DNA of 64,000 nucleotides from Sphingomonas panacis (GTDB lineage: Bacteria > Pseudomonadota > Alphaproteobacteria > Sphingomonadales > Sphingomonadaceae): NCBI RefSeq assembly GCF_001717955.1, contig NZ_CP014168.1:1488001-1552000 (forward strand), in the 5' to 3' direction. Of this stretch, positions 36,789 to 45,994 are shown one piece after another. Position 1 is the first letter of the stretch. The number at the start of each line of letters is the position of its first letter. The notes under the pieces are model-generated. The model had not been told where the DNA came from. It searched no databases and saw only the letters and a program-made list of their open reading frames with translations. Made by a program: the position numbers and the translations under genes.

Positions 36789-39700
36789 ATGACCATGACC
36801 ATCCGCTCTCCGGGAAAGATCCGCCTTCTCCTCGCCGCGGCCCCGCTCGTGATCGCGCTCGCAGCGACCCCCGCGTTTGCGCAGGACACGACGGCTGCCC
36901 CGCTTCCATCCGCGCCGGCCCCCGCCGACGACACGAGCCAGCAGGACGTTGTCGTCACCGGTTCGCTGATTCGCAACAGCGCGACCGCGACCGCCGCACC
37001 GATCAACACGCTGAGCGCCCAGGACTTCGTGACCCGCGGTCAGAACACGATCGCCGAAGCGTTGCAGACGATCCCCGCCAACGGCGCCGGCACGATGACG
37101 CGCGCCTGGAACAGCTTCGGCTTCGCCACCGGCGCGACCGCGGTTTCGCTGCGCGGCCTCACCACCGGCAACACGCTGACGTTGTTCGACGGCCAGCGCT
37201 CGGCGATCTATCCGCTCGGTGACGACGGACAGCGCAGCTTCGTCGATCTCAACACCATTCCGCAATCGATCGTCGAGAAGGTCGACGTGCTGCAGGACGG
37301 CGCCTCCTCGACCTACGGCGCCGATGCGGTTGCCGGTGTGGTCAACGTTGTGATCAAGAAGGAAATCGTGGGTCTCCACGCCAACGTCTCGGCAGGCATT
37401 TCGGAGCATGGCGATGGTGGCGAAAAGCGCGCCGACCTGACCTACGGCTACGGCAAGCTCAGCGAGCAGGGCTTCAACATCTACATCAATGGCGAGTACC
37501 AGTCGAGCAATCCGCTCTACGCACGCGACCGTGGCTACCCGTACAATACCAACGACTATAGCCGCGTCTGTAACGGCGCCGGCAACTGCCTGACCAACGA
37601 GACGATCAATGGCATCCAGGCCAATGGTGACTTTGGCGGACTTGGCTCGACGCGCGTACCGGTCGTGCAGCCTTATCTCAACGGTGCGCCGGCCTATGAA
37701 GATCCCGCCGATCCGCGCGGCAATTTCCGGCTGCTCAACGCGAGTGCCGGCTGCCGCGACTTGAAGGCCGTCACGCTGACGCCCGCGCAGCAGGCCGCCG
37801 CGATCGGTGCCAACACGCCGACCGACCCGCAGATCTGCCAGCAGGACAATATCAACGACTATCTGCAGGAAATCCCAAAGCAGCAGCGTTACGGCGCCAC
37901 CGCGCACGTTACCGTAAACGTCGGCGACCGCGCGCAGGCCTATGCGACCGGCACGTTCTACGAATCGAAGACCGACAGCAGCATCTCGCCGCTGGCGTTC
38001 GCCAACCAGACCGCGGCTGGCGGCACGCAGTTCACGCTGAGCCCGGTGATCCTGCCGACTTACATCTGCCCGCGCGGCACGACGGTCGATTGCACCGCCG
38101 CCAACGGCACACTCAACCCCAACAACCCGTTCGCTGCGGCCGGTCAGCAGGCGCGTGTGAACTATCGTTATGATCTCCCGCGTCGCACGTTGAGCGATGC
38201 CAAGACATATCGTTTCGCGGGCGGCATTTCGGGTTCGTTCGGCGATAACTGGAAGTATGACGTCAACGGCACCTATTCCGAAGTCGATCTGCGCATCACC
38301 AACAAGAACTATCTCATCCCGCAGCGGTTGATCGACGTCGTCAACGACGGGTCGTTCAACTTCGTCGATCCGTCGCAGAACAGCCAGGCAATCCGCGATT
38401 ATATCGCGCCGACCAACGTCAACAATTCGAACTCGAAGCTGTGGCAGGTCCAGGCAAGCCTGTCCAAGGCCCTGTTCGCGCTGCCCGGCGGTGATCTGGT
38501 CGCGGCGGTCGGCGGCGCGTACCGGCATGAGTCTGTCTACAACCCGAGTGCCAACGCACCCAACGAGGTCAACCCGGCCGACCGCTATTACAGCATCAAC
38601 TCGGTAAGCACGATCGGCAGCCGCAATGTACGGTCGGGCTTCTTTGAAATCGACGCGCCGATCTTCGATCAGTTGACCCTCAACGGTTCGGGCCGTTACG
38701 ATAGTTATTCGTCGGGGCAGGACAATTTCTCGCCGAAGATCACCGCGATCTTCAAGCCGATCGAGCAACTCCGCTTCCGCGGCACCTGGTCGCGCGGCTT
38801 CCGCATTCCAAGCTTCCAGGAAGCCTATGGCCAGCCGACCACCGGCTACATCAATGCCACCGTGTCGCCCGATCAGCCCGGCGGCGCCGCGTATATCGCC
38901 GCGCATGGCAACAACAATTACGCGAAACTGCCGTACAGCTATGGCTTGACGTCATCTGGCAACCCGAACCTGAAGCCGGAAACCTCCACCAGCCTGACTG
39001 GCGGTGTCGTGTTCGAACCAAACCGTCACTTCGCTTTCACGGTCGATTACTACCACATCAAGATCAAGGGCCTGATCGGCGCGCCCGATTATTCGGGTGT
39101 CGAAGAAGCCTATTACGCCAATAACGGCGTGGTGAATCTTCCCGGCATCAGCGTCCGGCCTGGCATCGCCGATCCCGATCACCCCAATGCGTTGCCGCAA
39201 CTGGGCTTTGTCGAGTATCAGTATGTCAACACCACGTCGGAGACGACCTCTGGTCTCGATTTCTCGGGCACCGCGCGGCTGCCGCTCGGCCACGGCATCA
39301 ACCTGACCAGCCGTGTCGATGCGACGTATCTGATCAACCTCGATCAGACCACGCCAGCGGGCGTCGTGCAGAAGTTCGCCGGCTCGCTCAGCCCATGCAA
39401 CATCACGTCATGCTCGGGTGCGCCGCGCTGGCGCGGGAGCTGGCAGAACACGCTCGACTTCTCGGGTCGTGCCTCGCTCAGCGCGACCGCTTATTATACC
39501 AGCGGCTATAGCATGGCGTCGGTCGATTACGGCGGCGATCCCAGCGACTGCTCGGCCAGCCTCGGCTCGTCGGTCTATACCTATAACAACGGCGATGCCT
39601 ACAAGTGCCACGCACGCCGCTTCATCGACGTCGACATGACCGCATCGGTCAAGGTCGGTGATCGGTTCACTTTCTATGCGAACGTGCTCAACGTGTTCGA

Positions 39701-39821
39701 TGCCAAGCCGGACTTCAACCCGGGCCAGAGCTATGACAGCGGCTTCGGCTACAACGTCGCCTGGGAGAGCCAGGGCTTCATCGGTCGCTTCGTCCGCTTC
39801 GGTGCGAAGATCGATCTGTAA
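36789..39821 (+). CDS. TonB-dependent outer-membrane receptor (1)
   Basis: About 1010 aa. Signal peptide ending TPAFAQ, a TonB-box-like QQDVVVTGS, a plug domain (residues about 50-190, VEKVDVLQDGASSTYGADAV) and a 22-strand-type barrel ending GRFVRFGAKIDL. Imports an unknown ligand through the outer membrane using TonB energy. Several ATG codons are possible (36756, 36774, 36789, 36795); 36789 or 36795 best fits the AAAAAGGGA ribosome site. Closely related to the next receptor, a tandem pair. Confidence 0.93.
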   Translation: MTMTIRSPGKIRLLLAAAPLVIALAATPAFAQDTTAAPLPSAPAPADDTSQQDVVVTGSLIRNSATATAAPINTLSAQDFVTRGQNTIAEALQTIPANGAGTMTRAWNSFGFATGATAVSLRGLTTGNTLTLFDGQRSAIYPLGDDGQRSFVDLNTIPQSIVEKVDVLQDGASSTYGADAVAGVVNVVIKKEIVGLHANVSAGISEHGDGGEKRADLTYGYGKLSEQGFNIYINGEYQSSNPLYARDRGYPYNTNDYSRVCNGAGNCLTNETINGIQANGDFGGLGSTRVPVVQPYLNGAPAYEDPADPRGNFRLLNASAGCRDLKAVTLTPAQQAAAIGANTPTDPQICQQDNINDYLQEIPKQQRYGATAHVTVNVGDRAQAYATGTFYESKTDSSISPLAFANQTAAGGTQFTLSPVILPTYICPRGTTVDCTAANGTLNPNNPFAAAGQQARVNYRYDLPRRTLSDAKTYRFAGGISGSFGDNWKYDVNGTYSEVDLRITNKNYLIPQRLIDVVNDGSFNFVDPSQNSQAIRDYIAPTNVNNSNSKLWQVQASLSKALFALPGGDLVAAVGGAYRHESVYNPSANAPNEVNPADRYYSINSVSTIGSRNVRSGFFEIDAPIFDQLTLNGSGRYDSYSSGQDNFSPKITAIFKPIEQLRFRGTWSRGFRIPSFQEAYGQPTTGYINATVSPDQPGGAAYIAAHGNNNYAKLPYSYGLTSSGNPNLKPETSTSLTGGVVFEPNRHFAFTVDYYHIKIKGLIGAPDYSGVEEAYYANNGVVNLPGISVRPGIADPDHPNALPQLGFVEYQYVNTTSETTSGLDFSGTARLPLGHGINLTSRVDATYLINLDQTTPAGVVQKFAGSLSPCNITSCSGAPRWRGSWQNTLDFSGRASLSATAYYTSGYSMASVDYGGDPSDCSASLGSSVYTYNNGDAYKCHARRFIDVDMTASVKVGDRFTFYANVLNVFDAKPDFNPGQSYDSGFGYNVAWESQGFIGRFVRFGAKIDL

Positions 39822-39849
39822 GGATTGCCACACAGGCACGGCGAGGATC

Positions 39850-39878
39850 GGGCGGCTCCGCAAGGAGCCGCCCTTTCT
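39850..39878 (+). terminator. Rho-independent terminator after TonB receptor (1)
   Basis: GGGCGGCTCC, a GCAA loop and GGAGCCGCCC followed by TTTCT, about 30 bp after the stop. Confidence 0.85.
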
Positions 39879-40251
39879 CTAGGGGCGAGATAGCAGGAGC
39901 TTTCGACCTACTGCTCCGGTCAAGTCGTTCGGCGCGGGCTGCCTGTTGCGCCGCAGAACGTCTGAAAGCCGGCCGGTGCCAACCGGCAACAGTCGCGTCG
40001 GATGAGATATCGGACGAAATAACGATGTCGGACATGCGGGAGAAACATTCGTCCGTCAGCCGTGTGGCACAATTGCTACAAACTCGATCAAATCATCACA
40101 CCGGGGGGTCGCTTGTCTTTACACCCGGTCCGGCCGCGTTCATTCCTCCTTCATCTGCCTCACCGCGCGCTGTCAAAAGCGCCGAGGCTCGGTATCTCCC
40201 GACGTTCGCGACAGGGCGCGCGGCGGGGGATCGCAAAGGGGAAAGACACTG
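39879..40251. other. Leader region of TonB receptor (2), no gene seen
   Basis: No coding sequence recognised. It contains inverted arms CGGACGAA and TTCGTCCG (about 40012-40055) around GATGTCGGACA (40024-40034). That 11-mer also occurs inverted at 36717-36727 before receptor (1). AT-rich stretches near 40068-40105 could hold the promoter. Confidence 0.5.
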
Positions 40252-43200
40252 ATGATTTCGGCCCACACGTCTCTCAAGAACCGTCTGCTGCTGGGCGCGG
40301 CACCGCTCGCAGCGCTGGCATCGTTCGCCGCGCCGGCGTTCGCGCAGGACCAGGCCGGATCGGCGTCGCTGCCGACCGATTCGTCGACCGCCGAGCAGTC
40401 TAACGACATCGTCGTTACGGGCTCGCTGTTCCGCCGCACCAACACCGAAACCCCTTCGCCCGTCACCGTGCTGACGACCGAGACGCTGTCGCGCGCCGGC
40501 ATCACCAACATCAACGACGCGGTGCGCTCGATCTCGGCCGATGGCGCGGGTTCGATCTCGACCGGCTTCACCAACGGCTTCTCGGCCGGTGGCGCCGCCG
40601 TCTCGCTGCGCGGCCTCGGCGTTTCGTCGACGCTGGTGCTGGTCGACGGCCTGCGCTCGACCAACTTCCCGCTCAACGACGACGGCCACAACGCTTATGT
40701 CGATCTCAACTCGATTCCGTTCAGCGCGGTCGAGCGTGTCGAAGTGCTCAAGGACGGCGCCTCGTCGAGCTACGGCGCGGACGCGATCGGCGGCGTGGTC
40801 AACATCATCATGAAGAAGCACTTCACCGGCCTGGCAGGCACGGTCGAAGGCGGTGTGACCGAAAAGGGCGACGGCGCCCGCTATCGCGGCAACCTGACTG
40901 CCGGCTACGGCGACTATGACGAGAAGGGCTGGAACTTCTACGTCAACGGCGAATACCAGAAGGACCGGCCGATCTCCGCGACGGCACGCGACTTCCCATA
41001 CAACACTAACGACCTGAGCTCGATCGGCGGCCTCGACAACAACACCGGCGACAGCTCGCTGACGACTCAGTCGACCAACGCGGTGGTACGCCGCGCCCCG
41101 CAGACCGACCTCAACAATCCGTTCGCCGGCGGCGTCGCGAGCGGCACCTATACGCTGCTCGGCGGCACCGCGCAGTGCGCCAACGGCACGTTCACCGTTC
41201 CCGGCGCGGCTGGCGGCACGGGCTGCAAGCACGATTACGGCCAGGAATATGGCACGCGCTACAACGACATCCAGCCGTCGCAGGAGCGCTACAGCTTCAC
41301 CGGCCGCCTGAGCCTGCGGCTTAGCGACACGATCGAAGGCTATGCCACCGGCAGCTACTCGCACAGCCAGGTCACGATCGGGCGTCAGCCGAACGGCATC
41401 CGCCAGACGCAGCCTTACGGTGCTTCGCCGACCCAGTCGTCGAGCAACCCGGGCATCGTCCTGCCGGTCTATATCTGTTCGGCCGGCGTGAACTGCGCGA
41501 CCGCTACGGACCGCACGCTCAACCCGAACAACCCTTATGCAACCGCCGGAGCAGACCCGACCACGAACGCTGCCCGCATCTATTATGCGTTCGGCGACAT
41601 CCCGGTCTATTCGGTACGCAAGAACGAAGTGATCCGCGGCGCGATCGGCTTCAACGGCGATATCGCTGGCGATTATCACTGGAAGATCGATGCGGTTGGC
41701 GCACGCGACAACTTCTCGATCGAAAATCATGGCGTGCTCGACATCGCCGGGCTGAAGAAGGCGATCAACACCGGCGCGTATAATTTCGTAAACCCGTCGC
41801 TCAACACGCAGGCGGTGCGCGACATGATCGCTCCGCAGTACACGACGCCGTCGCACACCTCGCTGATCTCGGTCGACGCGTCGGTCGCAAAGGATCTGTT
41901 CGCGCTGCCGGGCGGCAACCTGCAGGTCGCGGTTGGCGGGCAGTTCCGTCACGAGACCGAAGAGAACAACAGCAACAATCCGGGCCTCACCAAATACGCC
42001 AACACCTCGGCGGCATTCGGTACGCATGACGTCTACGCGGGCTATTTCGAAGTCAACGCGCCGATCTTCGACACGTTCGAGGTCAACGGCTCGGGTCGTT
42101 ACGATCACTATTCGGAAGGGTTCAGCCACTTCTCGCCGAAGATCGGCGCCAAGTGGACGCCGATCAAGCAGCTCGCGATCCGCGGCACGTATTCGAATGG
42201 TTTCCGCGCCCCGACCTTTGCGGAAAACAACCCGCGCTCGAGCTATGCCGGCTTCGTGACGGTGACGCCGCCGGCGAGCTTCCAGCTTGCGCATGGTGGC
42301 CTTGTCACCAACGGCAACACCAACCCCTACGCCCAGGCCTACAGCCTCGGTTCGGGCGCGACCGGCAACCCCGACCTGAAGCCGGAGAAGTCGCGTAGCT
42401 TCACCGCCGGCATCGTCGTCGAGCCGGTTCGCAACGTCAGCTTCACGGTCGATTACTATAACATCAAGAAGACCGACGTGATCGTGACGGGCCCGGACGC
42501 CGGCATCGCGCGCGCGAACTATTTCGCGGGCACCCCGCTGCCCGCAGGGTATGAGGTCTCGGCCGTCGACGCGCCCGATCCGCTGTTCCCGAACGCGCTG
42601 CCGCGCGTGCTCATCATCAACGTGCCGTTCGTCAACGCGGGTTCGATCAAGAGCTCGGGCCTCGACTTCGGTGCGAACGTGAGCGTGCCGCTCAGCGACC
42701 GCGTGAAGTTCACCAGCCGTCTCGATCTGACCTATGTGATCCAGTACGATCTGGATCCCGGCAACGGCAGCAAGATCCAGAAGTATGTGGGTACGCTTGG
42801 ACCTTACGAACTTTCGTCGGGTGCGGGCACCCCGCGCGTCCGCGGTAACTGGCAGAACACGCTCGAGTTCGGTCCGTTCTCGCTGACCGCGACGACCTAT
42901 TACGTGTCGCGGATCAAGGAAGTCGCGGCCGACGAAGGCGACGACATCTCGTGCGCGGGCGGCAACCTGTACGGCACCGGCGACAAGTTCTGCTACATCA
43001 AGCGGTTCATCTACGCCGACGTGAACGCCGCCTTCAAGGTGAACGACGACTTCACGTTCAGCGTGTTCGTCGGCAACATCACCGGCGAGAAGGCTCCGCT
43101 GGCACCGGCATCCTACTCGGGCGCCAACTACCTGCCGACCTGGCACATGGCCGGCATCGTTGGCCGTACCTTCCGCGCGGGCGCGACCTTCAAGTTCTAA
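40252..43200 (+). CDS. TonB-dependent outer-membrane receptor (2)
   Basis: 982 aa. Signal peptide (LLLGAAPLAALASFAAPAFAQ), SNDIVVTGSLFRRTNTE near the TonB box, a plug with SVERVEVLKDGASSSYGADA-like sequence and a barrel ending FRAGATFKF. The same subfamily as receptor (1) in length and plug motifs (PLGDDG versus PLNDDG loop), so probably a tandem duplication with different ligands. Start ATG 40252 follows AAAGGGGAAAG. Confidence 0.93.
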   Translation: MISAHTSLKNRLLLGAAPLAALASFAAPAFAQDQAGSASLPTDSSTAEQSNDIVVTGSLFRRTNTETPSPVTVLTTETLSRAGITNINDAVRSISADGAGSISTGFTNGFSAGGAAVSLRGLGVSSTLVLVDGLRSTNFPLNDDGHNAYVDLNSIPFSAVERVEVLKDGASSSYGADAIGGVVNIIMKKHFTGLAGTVEGGVTEKGDGARYRGNLTAGYGDYDEKGWNFYVNGEYQKDRPISATARDFPYNTNDLSSIGGLDNNTGDSSLTTQSTNAVVRRAPQTDLNNPFAGGVASGTYTLLGGTAQCANGTFTVPGAAGGTGCKHDYGQEYGTRYNDIQPSQERYSFTGRLSLRLSDTIEGYATGSYSHSQVTIGRQPNGIRQTQPYGASPTQSSSNPGIVLPVYICSAGVNCATATDRTLNPNNPYATAGADPTTNAARIYYAFGDIPVYSVRKNEVIRGAIGFNGDIAGDYHWKIDAVGARDNFSIENHGVLDIAGLKKAINTGAYNFVNPSLNTQAVRDMIAPQYTTPSHTSLISVDASVAKDLFALPGGNLQVAVGGQFRHETEENNSNNPGLTKYANTSAAFGTHDVYAGYFEVNAPIFDTFEVNGSGRYDHYSEGFSHFSPKIGAKWTPIKQLAIRGTYSNGFRAPTFAENNPRSSYAGFVTVTPPASFQLAHGGLVTNGNTNPYAQAYSLGSGATGNPDLKPEKSRSFTAGIVVEPVRNVSFTVDYYNIKKTDVIVTGPDAGIARANYFAGTPLPAGYEVSAVDAPDPLFPNALPRVLIINVPFVNAGSIKSSGLDFGANVSVPLSDRVKFTSRLDLTYVIQYDLDPGNGSKIQKYVGTLGPYELSSGAGTPRVRGNWQNTLEFGPFSLTATTYYVSRIKEVAADEGDDISCAGGNLYGTGDKFCYIKRFIYADVNAAFKVNDDFTFSVFVGNITGEKAPLAPASYSGANYLPTWHMAGIVGRTFRAGATFKF

Positions 43201-43225
43201 GCCCGCCGCAAGGCACCAAAAGAGA

Positions 43226-43259
43226 GGGGCGGCTTCCGCGAGGAAGCCGCCCCTTTTTT
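43226..43259 (+). terminator. Rho-independent terminator after TonB receptor (2)
   Basis: GGGGCGGCTTCC, a GCGA loop and GGAAGCCGCCCC followed by six T. It lies between the convergent receptor and clpB. Confidence 0.9.
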
Positions 43260-43288
43260 GTGTTCGTCGCGGGGTGCGGGCAGCCCCG

Positions 43289-45868
43289 CTACACCACCAC
43301 CAACTCCAGCTTCCCGTCGCCCTCCTCGACCCGCACGGTCGCGCCGTCCTTCACCTCGCCGCGCAGGATCAGGTCGGCGAGCGGGTCTTGCAGGTAGCGT
43401 TGTACCGCGCGCTTGAGGGGGCGCGCGCCGTAGACGGGATCGTAGCCGACGCGGCCGAGCCAGGCGCGTGCGCCTTCGGTCAGGTCGAGCGTCACCTTGC
43501 GATCCGCCAGCAGCGTGTCGATGCGGCGAACCTGGATGTCGACGATCGGCGCCATCTCGCTTTGCCCGAGCCGGTGGAACAGCACGATCTCGTCGAGCCG
43601 GTTGAGGAATTCCGGGCGGAAGTGCGCGCGCACGATGTCCATCACCTGCGGCTCGACACTCGCCACATCCTGCCCGTCGGCCAGCGTGGTCAGGATCTGG
43701 CTGCCGAGGTTCGAGGTCAGCACGATGATCGTGTTGGTGAAATCGACCGTGCGGCCCTGCCCGTCGGTGAGGCGACCGTCGTCGAGCACTTGCAGCAGCA
43801 CGTTGAACACGTCGCTGTGCGCCTTCTCGACCTCGTCGAACAGGATCACCTGATAGGGCCGGCGCCGCACCGCCTCGGTCAGCACGCCGCCTTCCTCATA
43901 ACCGACATAGCCGGGAGGGGCACCGATCAGCCGGGCGACGGCATGCTTCTCCATGAACTCGCTCATGTCGATGCGGACCATCGCGCTGGGATCGTCGAAC
44001 AGGAATTCGGCGAGCGCCTTGGTCAGTTCGGTCTTGCCGACGCCGGTCGGCCCGAGGAACAGGAAGCTGCCCATCGGCCGGTTGGGGTCTTGCAGCCCGG
44101 CGCGAGAGCGCCGCACCGCGGTCGCGACCGCGCGCACCGCCTGCTGCTGGCCGATCACGCGCTTGCCGAGCGCCGCCTCCATCTGGAGCAGCTTGGTGCG
44201 CTCGCCCTCGAGCATCCGCTCCATCGGGATGCCGGTCCATTTGCTGACCACGCCGGCGATATCGTCGGCGGTGACTTCCTCGCGCAGCATCGCGCCCCGC
44301 GTCGCGCCCTGCGCCTCTTCGAGCTGGCGCTGGAGCTGGGGGATTCGCCCATAGGACAGCTCGCCCGCGCGGGCGAGATCGCCGGCACGCTGCGCCTGTT
44401 CGAGTTCGAGCCGGGCGGCATCGAGCTGTTCCTTCAATCGCGATTCGGCGGCGATCTTGTCCTTCTCACCCTGCCAGCGCGTGGTGAGTTCGGCCGATTG
44501 CTGTTCGAGATTGGCGAGTTCGCCCTCCAGCGTCGCGAGCCGGTCGCGCGAGGCGTCGTCGCTTTCGCGCTTCAATCCCTCGCGCTCGATCTTGAGGCGC
44601 AGGATGCGGCGGTCGAGCGTCTCGATCTCCTCGGGCTTGCTCTCCACCTCCATGCGGATTCGGCTGGCGGCCTCGTCCATCAGGTCGATCGCCTTGTCGG
44701 GCATGAACCGATCGGTGATGTAGCGGTTGCCGAGCGTCGCCGCCGCGACGATCGCGCCGTCGGTGATGCGGACGCCGTGGTGGAGTTCGTATTTCTCCTT
44801 GAGCCCGCGCAGGATCGAGATCGTATCCTCGACGGTCGGCTCGCCGACGAACACCGGCTGGAAGCGGCGCTGGAGCGCGGCGTCCTTCTCGACGTACTTG
44901 CGATACTCGTCGAGCGTGGTCGCGCCGACGCAGTGAAGCTCGCCGCGTGCGAGCGCCGGCTTCAACAGGTTGGAGGCGTCCATCGCGCCGTCGGTCTTGC
45001 CGGCGCCGATCAGCGTGTGCATCTCGTCGATGAACAGCACCACCTGACCCTCGGCGGCCTTGACCTCGTCGAGCACGCCTTTGAGCCGCTCCTCGAACTC
45101 GCCGCGATATTTCGCGCCGGCGATCAGGCTGCCCATATCGAGCGCCATCAGCGTGCGGTCCTTGAGCGTATCGGGCACGTCGCCATTGGCGATGCGCAGC
45201 GCGAGGCCCTCGGCGATCGCGGTCTTGCCGACGCCGGGTTCGCCGATCAGCACCGGATTGTTCTTGGTGCGGCGCGCGAGGATCTGGATGGTGCGGCGGA
45301 TTTCCTCGTCGCGGCCGATCACCGGATCGAGCTTGCCGTCGCGCGCGGCCTGGGTGAGATCGCGCGCGAATTTCTTGAGCGCGTCGTAGCGGTCCTCGGC
45401 GGAAGCGGTGTCGGCGGTGCGGCCGCCGCGAAGCGCGTTGATCGCGGTGTTGAGCGCCTCCGCCTTCGCGCCGGCGGCTTGCAGCGCCTTGCCCGCCGCC
45501 GTGTTGAGCGACAGCGCGAGCGCGACCAGCAGCCGCTCGACGGTGACGAAGCTGTCGCCGGCTTTCTGCGCGATCTGCTCGGCCTGGTCGAGCACGCGCA
45601 CCAGATCATTGTCGAGGCCGGGCGAGCCCTGCGCGCCGCTGCCCGACACCGCCGGGATTTTCGACAGCGCGAGATCGGTTTCGGTGAGCGCGCGCTTGGC
45701 ATCGCCGCCGGCGGACTGGATCAGCCCCGAGGCCATGCCCTGCTCGTCTTCGAGCAGCGCCTTGAGCAGATGTTCGGGTGCGATCCGCTGATGGCTCATG
45801 CGGATCGCGACGGTTTGCGCCGATTGCAGGAAGCCCTTGGCGCGGTCCGTGAATTTTTCGAGATTCAT
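43289..45868 (-). CDS. clpB: ATP-dependent chaperone ClpB
   Basis: 859 aa protein disaggregase. N domain ([18 protein letters not shown]), first AAA+ ([15 protein letters not shown], about residue 205), a coiled-coil M domain (about 410-530) and second AAA+ ([17 protein letters not shown]). It works with DnaK to rescue aggregated proteins after heat stress. Start ATG 45868. A promoter fitting the alphaproteobacterial heat-shock sigma factor lies just upstream. Confidence 0.97.
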   Translation of the reverse strand: MNLEKFTDRAKGFLQSAQTVAIRMSHQRIAPEHLLKALLEDEQGMASGLIQSAGGDAKRALTETDLALSKIPAVSGSGAQGSPGLDNDLVRVLDQAEQIAQKAGDSFVTVERLLVALALSLNTAAGKALQAAGAKAEALNTAINALRGGRTADTASAEDRYDALKKFARDLTQAARDGKLDPVIGRDEEIRRTIQILARRTKNNPVLIGEPGVGKTAIAEGLALRIANGDVPDTLKDRTLMALDMGSLIAGAKYRGEFEERLKGVLDEVKAAEGQVVLFIDEMHTLIGAGKTDGAMDASNLLKPALARGELHCVGATTLDEYRKYVEKDAALQRRFQPVFVGEPTVEDTISILRGLKEKYELHHGVRITDGAIVAAATLGNRYITDRFMPDKAIDLMDEAASRIRMEVESKPEEIETLDRRILRLKIEREGLKRESDDASRDRLATLEGELANLEQQSAELTTRWQGEKDKIAAESRLKEQLDAARLELEQAQRAGDLARAGELSYGRIPQLQRQLEEAQGATRGAMLREEVTADDIAGVVSKWTGIPMERMLEGERTKLLQMEAALGKRVIGQQQAVRAVATAVRRSRAGLQDPNRPMGSFLFLGPTGVGKTELTKALAEFLFDDPSAMVRIDMSEFMEKHAVARLIGAPPGYVGYEEGGVLTEAVRRRPYQVILFDEVEKAHSDVFNVLLQVLDDGRLTDGQGRTVDFTNTIIVLTSNLGSQILTTLADGQDVASVEPQVMDIVRAHFRPEFLNRLDEIVLFHRLGQSEMAPIVDIQVRRIDTLLADRKVTLDLTEGARAWLGRVGYDPVYGARPLKRAVQRYLQDPLADLILRGEVKDGATVRVEEGDGKLELVVV

Positions 45869-45898
45869 GTCGGTGAAATCCCTCCTTCGATGCTCGCG

Positions 45899-45926
45899 AT
45901 ATAGTGTTGCACTTTTATCACACAAG
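45899..45926 (-). promoter_or_regulatory. Candidate RpoH (heat-shock) promoter of clpB
   Basis: On the minus strand, CTTG (45923-45926), 17 bp and ACTATAT (45899-45905) match the alphaproteobacterial RpoH pattern CTTG-N17-CYTATNT at all but one base. It is 30-58 bp before the clpB ATG. Confidence 0.65.
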
Positions 45927-45994
45927 GGCCGGTCGGCGATTGGACGATGGTCTTTGCGCATGGTAGCGCACGCGCCGATCCACGGGATGAAACC

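Noticed and set aside
40063..40076. Sigma-54 promoter (TGGCAC...TTGCT) before TonB receptor (2)
   Set aside because: Spacing between GG and GC is too short for sigma-54 recognition.
40096..43146. 1016-residue minus-strand open frame opposite TonB receptor (2)
   Set aside because: Composition (Arg/Val/Asp-rich, no domains) is typical of antisense frames in high-G+C DNA; the plus strand has signal peptide, plug and barrel motifs.
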